The position numbers and the translations under genes are program-made. Of a stretch of DNA of 64,000 bases, positions 60,069-64,000 are shown one piece after another (the stretch's first letter is position 1; each line of letters opens with the position of its first letter). The stretch lies in contig JAMLHA010000004.1 in the NCBI GenBank assembly GCA_023957475.1, positions 186,001 through 250,000 on the forward strand. The letters are read 5' to 3'. The notes under the pieces are model-generated. The model had not been told where the DNA came from. It made no database searches and saw only the letters and a list, made by a program, of their open reading frames with translations. The DNA comes from Crocinitomicaceae bacterium. GTDB lineage: Bacteria; Bacteroidota; Bacteroidia; Flavobacteriales_D; Crocinitomicaceae.

Positions 60069-60950
60069 ATGGACGAGACAAAAGAAATAGACGGATCGAA
60101 AGTGCGAATTAAAAAACCGAATTGGTTGCGTGTTAAACTACCAACCGGCGAAAACTATCGTCAGGTTCGTTCTATTGTAGAAGAGCATAAATTACACACC
60201 ATTTGCGAAAGTGGTAGTTGCCCAAACATGGGTGAATGTTGGGGTGCTGGTACTGCAACATTTATGATTCTTGGAAATATTTGTACGCGTTCGTGTGGTT
60301 TTTGCGCTGTTCAAACAGGGAAACCAGATGCAGTTGATGAATTTGAACCGGGGCGTGTGGCGCACAGCGTGAAATTAATGAATTTAAAACATGCTGTTAT
60401 CACTTCGGTTGACCGTGACGATTTAAAGGATGGTGGTTCATTAACATGGGCACAAACAGTCCGTGCAATTCGTAAACAATCTCCTGGAACAACATTAGAA
60501 ACATTGATTCCTGACTTTGCTGGTAAATGGGAAAATTTACAAAATGTCATAGATGTAGCTCCTGAAGTGGTTTCGCACAATTTGGAAACAGTTCGTCGCT
60601 TAACAAAATCTGTGCGTATTCAAGCAAAATACGACCGCAGTTTAGAGGTACTATTCCGCTTGAAAAAAGGAGGTATGCGTACGAAATCAGGTATCATGCT
60701 TGGTTTGGGTGAAACGCACGAAGAAATTATTGAAACATTAGATGATTTGGCATCTGTTAATGTAGATATTGTAACATTGGGACAATATTTACAACCTACA
60801 CCAAAACATTTGCCCGTTGCTGAGTTTGTAACTCCAGAGCGTTTTGCTGAATACAGAGATTATGCCTTAAAATTAGGATTTAAATACGTTGAAAGTGGTC
60901 CGTTGGTTCGTTCTTCCTACCACGCAGAAAAACACGTAGCAGATTTGTGA
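60069..60950 (+). CDS. lipA: Lipoyl synthase LipA
   Basis: 293 residues, radical-SAM enzyme inserting two sulfur atoms into octanoyl groups. The auxiliary cluster cysteines are in [12 protein letters not shown]. The radical-SAM CxxxCxxC is CTRSCGFC (about 75-82). The C-terminal RSSYHAEK motif supplies the serine ligand. All expected residues are present. A -7 box TAATTTTG stands about 25 bases upstream of the ATG. There is no lipB alongside. Confidence 0.97.
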   Translation: MDETKEIDGSKVRIKKPNWLRVKLPTGENYRQVRSIVEEHKLHTICESGSCPNMGECWGAGTATFMILGNICTRSCGFCAVQTGKPDAVDEFEPGRVAHSVKLMNLKHAVITSVDRDDLKDGGSLTWAQTVRAIRKQSPGTTLETLIPDFAGKWENLQNVIDVAPEVVSHNLETVRRLTKSVRIQAKYDRSLEVLFRLKKGGMRTKSGIMLGLGETHEEIIETLDDLASVNVDIVTLGQYLQPTPKHLPVAEFVTPERFAEYRDYALKLGFKYVESGPLVRSSYHAEKHVADL

Positions 60951-60964
60951 TTTTGATGATGTTA

Positions 60965-61070
60965 TGACTTTTGATTACCAAGCAGTCATCTAATCACTTA
61001 ATCATATTGTCAACTGTCATCTAATCATACTGTCATATAGTCAATCAGTCATATAGCCCTACTGTCCAAA
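60965..61070. repeat. Degenerate short repeats of GTCATnTAnTCA type
   Basis: Several imperfect copies of GTCATCTAATCA / GTCATATAGTCA occur in a row between lipA and leuS. They look like decayed simple repeats; no function is evident. Confidence 0.5.
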
Positions 61071-61088
61071 GAATACCTAAAAAGATAA

Positions 61089-61112
61089 AAGGTAGCAATT
61101 TCTTACTACCTT
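61089..61112 (-). terminator. Hairpin downstream of leuS
   Basis: AAGGTAG (61089-61095) pairs with CTACCTT (61106-61112), six bases past the leuS stop. A T-rich run follows on the minus strand. The stem is short, so only a moderate call. Confidence 0.5.
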
Positions 61113-61117
61113 AAAAT

Positions 61118-64000
61118 TCACATCACAATATTCACAATTTTCCCTGGAACAACGATCACTTTTTTAGGTGTTTTACCTTCCAAGTATTTAGCTGCTTCGG
61201 GTGAATTCAAAACAATTTCCTCCACTTCTTTTGGTGAAAGTGCAGCTGCCAACGGCATTTTAAAGCGCATTTTACCATTAAAACTTACAGGATATTCAAT
61301 GTTGTCTTCTACCAAATAAGCTTCGTTAAATGTAGGAAATGATGCTTGCGTCACAGACGTAGCTCCATTGCCCATTTTTTCCCAAAGTTCTTCTGCAATG
61401 TGTGGTGCATACGGTGAAACCAATACCAACAGTTGCTCCAATATTTGTTTGTTAGTACATTTTTGTTCGGACAATTCGTTTACACAAATCATAAAGTTGG
61501 AAACGCAGGTATTAAACGAGAATCGCTCCAAATCATCACTCACTTTTTTGATTGTTTTGTGCAGCGATTTCAAATTGTCTTTACTTGGTTCACCTTCATC
61601 CAAACGAGGCGAACCATTTTCATCCAAATTGAACAAACGCCACAATTTACGCAAGAAATTACTCACACCATTGATTCCCTTTGTATCCCAAGGTTTTGCT
61701 TGTTCCACAGGACCTAAAAACATTTCATAGCAACGCAAGGTATCAGCACCGTATTTTTCTACCAATTCATCTGGTGTTTGAACATTGTATTTTGATTTGG
61801 ACATTTTTTCTACTTCGTGTCCACAAATGTAGGTGCCGTCGTTTTCTAAAATAAATTCGGCATTGGCATATTCCGAACGCCATTTTTTGAATCCTTCAAG
61901 GTCTAATTTATCGTTGTCAACCAATGAAATATCCACGTGGATTGGTGTTGCATCATTAATTGAAAGTTCAACACTAACATTTTGATTTTGCACGTTTTCT
62001 TTTATTAATTTTAATATTCTTTTATGTTCAATATTAAAATTGTTGTCACTAAATGAATAAGGGTCATTTAGATATTTTTTTAATATAGAGTATGTTATAA
62101 ATATTGGAGGCATTTGTCTGGTTAACTCCATATTCAAATCTACATTTTTCTTTATATCTATATCAATTTTTTTATCCAAACTATAAGGATCTTCATTAGT
62201 GTAATAGAAAAGAGGTTTTATTCTATACACAAAACTACTTCTACCCAAAATCATTCCTTGGTTGATCATTTTTTGGAAAGGTTCTTCAAAAGGAATGTAT
62301 CCTCTATCGTAAAGAAATTTTGTCCAGAAACGCGCATACAACAAGTGTCCTGTTGCATGTTCTGCTCCACCCATGTACAAATCCACATTTTTCCAGTAAT
62401 CAACCGCATCTTTAGCAGCAAATGCATTGGTGTTTAACGGATCGGTATAACGCAAGAAATACCATGAACTACCAGCCCAACCTGGCATGGTGTTCAATTC
62501 CAACGGAAATACCGTTTGATGGTCAATTTTTGAGTTTTCTACCACTTTGTTGTTTGCCGTATCCCATGCCCATACAGTTGCATTCCCCAATGGCGGTTGC
62601 CCATCTTCGGTTGGTAAGTATTTTTCCACTTCAGGCAATACAATCGGCAAATGTTCTACAGCAATGGTTTGTGGCAATCCGTTTTTATAATAAATTGGAA
62701 ATGGCTCACCCCAATAGCGTTGACGAGAAAAAACAGCATCACGCAAGCGGTAATTGGTTTTTCCTTTACCGATTCCTTTGTTTTCAATCGCTTCAATGGC
62801 TTTTTCAATCGCTACTTTAGCCTCTAAACCTGTTAAGAAATCACTAGCAGCAATCAAAGCATCTTTCTCGGTATAAGCTGCTTTTGAAATGTCTTTATCT
62901 TGAAAAATATTTTTTATCGGTATATTAAAATGTGTAGCAAAATCCCAATCACGTTGATCACCACACGGAACAGCCATTACAGCACCTGTTCCATAAGACG
63001 CCAATACATAATCAGCAATCCAAATATCCACTTCTGCACCAGTAAACGGGTGAATCGCTTTTGCTCCCGTAATTTGTCCCGTAATGTTTTTTACATCCGA
63101 TTGACGATCTCGCTCTGATTTGAGAGAAGCAACACGCTTGTATTCAGCTACTTTATCTGCATATTCGGTAGTTGTAATCACATCAACTAAAGGGTGCTCA
63201 GGTGCTAAAACTAAGAATGTAACACCAAAAATTGTGTCAGGTCGAGTGGTGAACACTTCGATATGAGTTTTAGAGGTATCCTCCCCCTCAATCCCCCTCC
63301 AAAGGGGGAAGAAGACAGATGCTCCTTTTGATTTACCAATCCAATTGGTTTGAATGTCTTTGATAGAATCTGTCCAATCCAAGCTATCTAAACCAGTCAA
63401 TAAACGTTCCGCATACGCTTTGATACGCATCGACCATTGACGCATCAATTTTTGCTCCACTGGATGTCCACCACGTTCAGAAACACCATTCACCACCTCA
63501 TCATTGGCTAAAACTGTTCCAAGAGCTGGGCACCAATTCACCCAAGAATCTGCCAAATAAGTCAAGCGGTAATTTTGCAAAACAGCTTCTTTTTCTTCTT
63601 TGGAAAAAACATTCCACTCAGCAGCAGTAAAAACTGTTTCTTGATCTGTTACAGCTTGAATTGAAGCATTTCCTTCCTTTTCAAAAAGTGCAATCAAATC
63701 AGTTATGGAACGTGCTTTATCGGCTGATTTATCGTACCAACTATTAAATAATTCAATAAAAATCCACTGCGTCCATTTGTAATATTCTGGCGAAGACGTG
63801 CGTACTTCTCTACTCCAATCGTAAGAAAAACCAATTTTATCCAATTGATCGCGGTAACGAGCGATGTTCTCTTTAGTTGTCAATTCTGGATGTTGCCCAG
63901 TTTGAATTGCATATTGTTCGGCAGGTAAACCAAAAGAGTCGTAACCCATAGGGTGCAAAACGTTAAATCCCTGCAAACGTTTGTAACGAGCATACACATC
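61118..64000 (-). CDS. leuS: Leucine-tRNA ligase (5' end beyond the window)
   Basis: 960 residues are visible; about 30-50 N-terminal residues (including HIGH) lie outside. GYDSFGLPAEQYAI, FTTRPDTIFGVTFLVLAPEH and GTGAVMAVPCGDQRDWDF (editing domain), GWAGSSWYFLRY, and the catalytic VEKMSKSKYN (KMSKS loop) are all present. Two oddities stand out. About 85 residues after FVYRIK (61953-62214) are AT-rich and unlike the short loop that Bacteroidota LeuS proteins usually have there. And the segment FFPLWRGIEGEDTS is encoded by a CCCCCTCCAAAGGGGG-type repeat (63276-63312) placed in frame. Both are probably tolerated surface insertions. Confidence 0.96.
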   Translation of the reverse strand, partial: DVYARYKRLQGFNVLHPMGYDSFGLPAEQYAIQTGQHPELTTKENIARYRDQLDKIGFSYDWSREVRTSSPEYYKWTQWIFIELFNSWYDKSADKARSITDLIALFEKEGNASIQAVTDQETVFTAAEWNVFSKEEKEAVLQNYRLTYLADSWVNWCPALGTVLANDEVVNGVSERGGHPVEQKLMRQWSMRIKAYAERLLTGLDSLDWTDSIKDIQTNWIGKSKGASVFFPLWRGIEGEDTSKTHIEVFTTRPDTIFGVTFLVLAPEHPLVDVITTTEYADKVAEYKRVASLKSERDRQSDVKNITGQITGAKAIHPFTGAEVDIWIADYVLASYGTGAVMAVPCGDQRDWDFATHFNIPIKNIFQDKDISKAAYTEKDALIAASDFLTGLEAKVAIEKAIEAIENKGIGKGKTNYRLRDAVFSRQRYWGEPFPIYYKNGLPQTIAVEHLPIVLPEVEKYLPTEDGQPPLGNATVWAWDTANNKVVENSKIDHQTVFPLELNTMPGWAGSSWYFLRYTDPLNTNAFAAKDAVDYWKNVDLYMGGAEHATGHLLYARFWTKFLYDRGYIPFEEPFQKMINQGMILGRSSFVYRIKPLFYYTNEDPYSLDKKIDIDIKKNVDLNMELTRQMPPIFITYSILKKYLNDPYSFSDNNFNIEHKRILKLIKENVQNQNVSVELSINDATPIHVDISLVDNDKLDLEGFKKWRSEYANAEFILENDGTYICGHEVEKMSKSKYNVQTPDELVEKYGADTLRCYEMFLGPVEQAKPWDTKGINGVSNFLRKLWRLFNLDENGSPRLDEGEPSKDNLKSLHKTIKKVSDDLERFSFNTCVSNFMICVNELSEQKCTNKQILEQLLVLVSPYAPHIAEELWEKMGNGATSVTQASFPTFNEAYLVEDNIEYPVSFNGKMRFKMPLAAALSPKEVEEIVLNSPEAAKYLEGKTPKKVIVVPGKIVNIVM

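Noticed and set aside
1..64000. tRNA and rRNA genes
   Set aside because: I found no cloverleaf-like sequence with a T-loop GTTCRA and acceptor pairing, and no rRNA-like stretch, although this was done by eye only.
61118..64000. leuS as a pseudogene because of insertions
   Set aside because: The frame stays open for all visible 960 codons and all catalytic and editing motifs are present.

Overview
ORGANISM. The window reads as chromosomal DNA of an AT-rich member of the Bacteroidota, most likely a Flavobacteriales / Crocinitomicaceae-like bacterium. Supporting signs: several secreted proteins end in type IX secretion sorting domains (type A at 14991-17351, 36267-38402 and 39268-42282; type B at 50624-53119); -7 boxes of the Bacteroidota form TAnnTTTG precede many genes; SD sequences are mostly absent; and families such as DUF5060 glycosidases and GH3-beta-lactamase fusions are typical of the phylum. 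The taxonomic placement is inference. LAYOUT. 1-960: a small heat-shock protein gene with terminator and a gene-poor upstream region. 961-13542: an accessory island that I interpret as a decayed chromosomal integron (details below). 13546-24577: ordinary core genes: mnmA, a secreted M14 carboxypeptidase, a FucP-like sugar transporter, trmB, a cupin, putP, an AtoE-like fatty-acid transporter and a PEP-mutase-family enzyme. 24616-29847: a nitrosative-stress / Fe-S repair module (RIC fusion, DUF1858-DUF2249, heme-copper-like membrane protein, DUF59, Rrf2 regulator, DUF2249 protein). 29848-30691: a repeat-rich intergenic region with a 356-bp-period tandem duplication. 30692-49398: ABC-F, BASS transporter, FtsK, two secreted metalloproteases (M43, M60), SDR, cystathionine gamma-synthase/lyase, a glycosidase, a GH3-beta-lactamase fusion. 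49690-54907: lipoproteins, a large T9SS type B surface protein, small membrane proteins. 54909-64000: hutH, hisS, tlyA, mnmE, lipA and leuS (leuS runs off the right edge).

THE INTEGRON-LIKE ISLAND. Nine imperfect inverted-repeat sites of attC type lie between genes that are all on the minus strand. Six are exactly 132 bp between outer core boxes, one is 133, one 80 and one 144. Each begins with a YAAC-type core box and ends with a GTTA-type box. Crucially, the two core boxes that flank each cassette are complementary over 9-15 bp and differ from cassette to cassette (for example GTTACAGGCA ... TGCCTGTAAC around 3569-4669, then GTTATAGCCA ... TGGCTATAAC around 4736-5407). That is the expected signature of integron cassettes, where the attC of the free circle is formed by the two ends of one cassette. 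Two copies of a 102-bp identical block (7794-7895 and 13406-13507) each sit where an attI site should be. Behind each lies the 3' end of a tyrosine-recombinase gene: residues NSSRTTEIYTHVS...SPFDDL-stop at 7896-7979 and a shorter diverged tail at 13508-13542. The window therefore seems to hold two tandem integron platforms, each with its integrase reduced to a tail: four cassettes in the first, five in the second. The integrase tail points with its 3' end toward the cassettes, the 'inverted' layout known from Treponema denticola. Cargo is unusually envelope-rich (lipoproteins, an outer-membrane barrel, an esterase-like lipoprotein, MORN and LRR proteins). It includes a complete NgoPII-like restriction-modification operon with its own controller gene and a candidate operator.

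HOW IT WORKS TOGETHER. The core genes are housekeeping: tRNA modification and charging, lipoylation, chromosome segregation, and uptake of sugars, proline and fatty acids. The T9SS proteases and glycosidases suggest degradation of protein and glycan polymers. The Fe-S repair module suggests exposure to nitric oxide or oxygen fluctuation. The cassette island is the variable part. No tRNA, rRNA, CRISPR array, transposase or complete integrase was found in the window.
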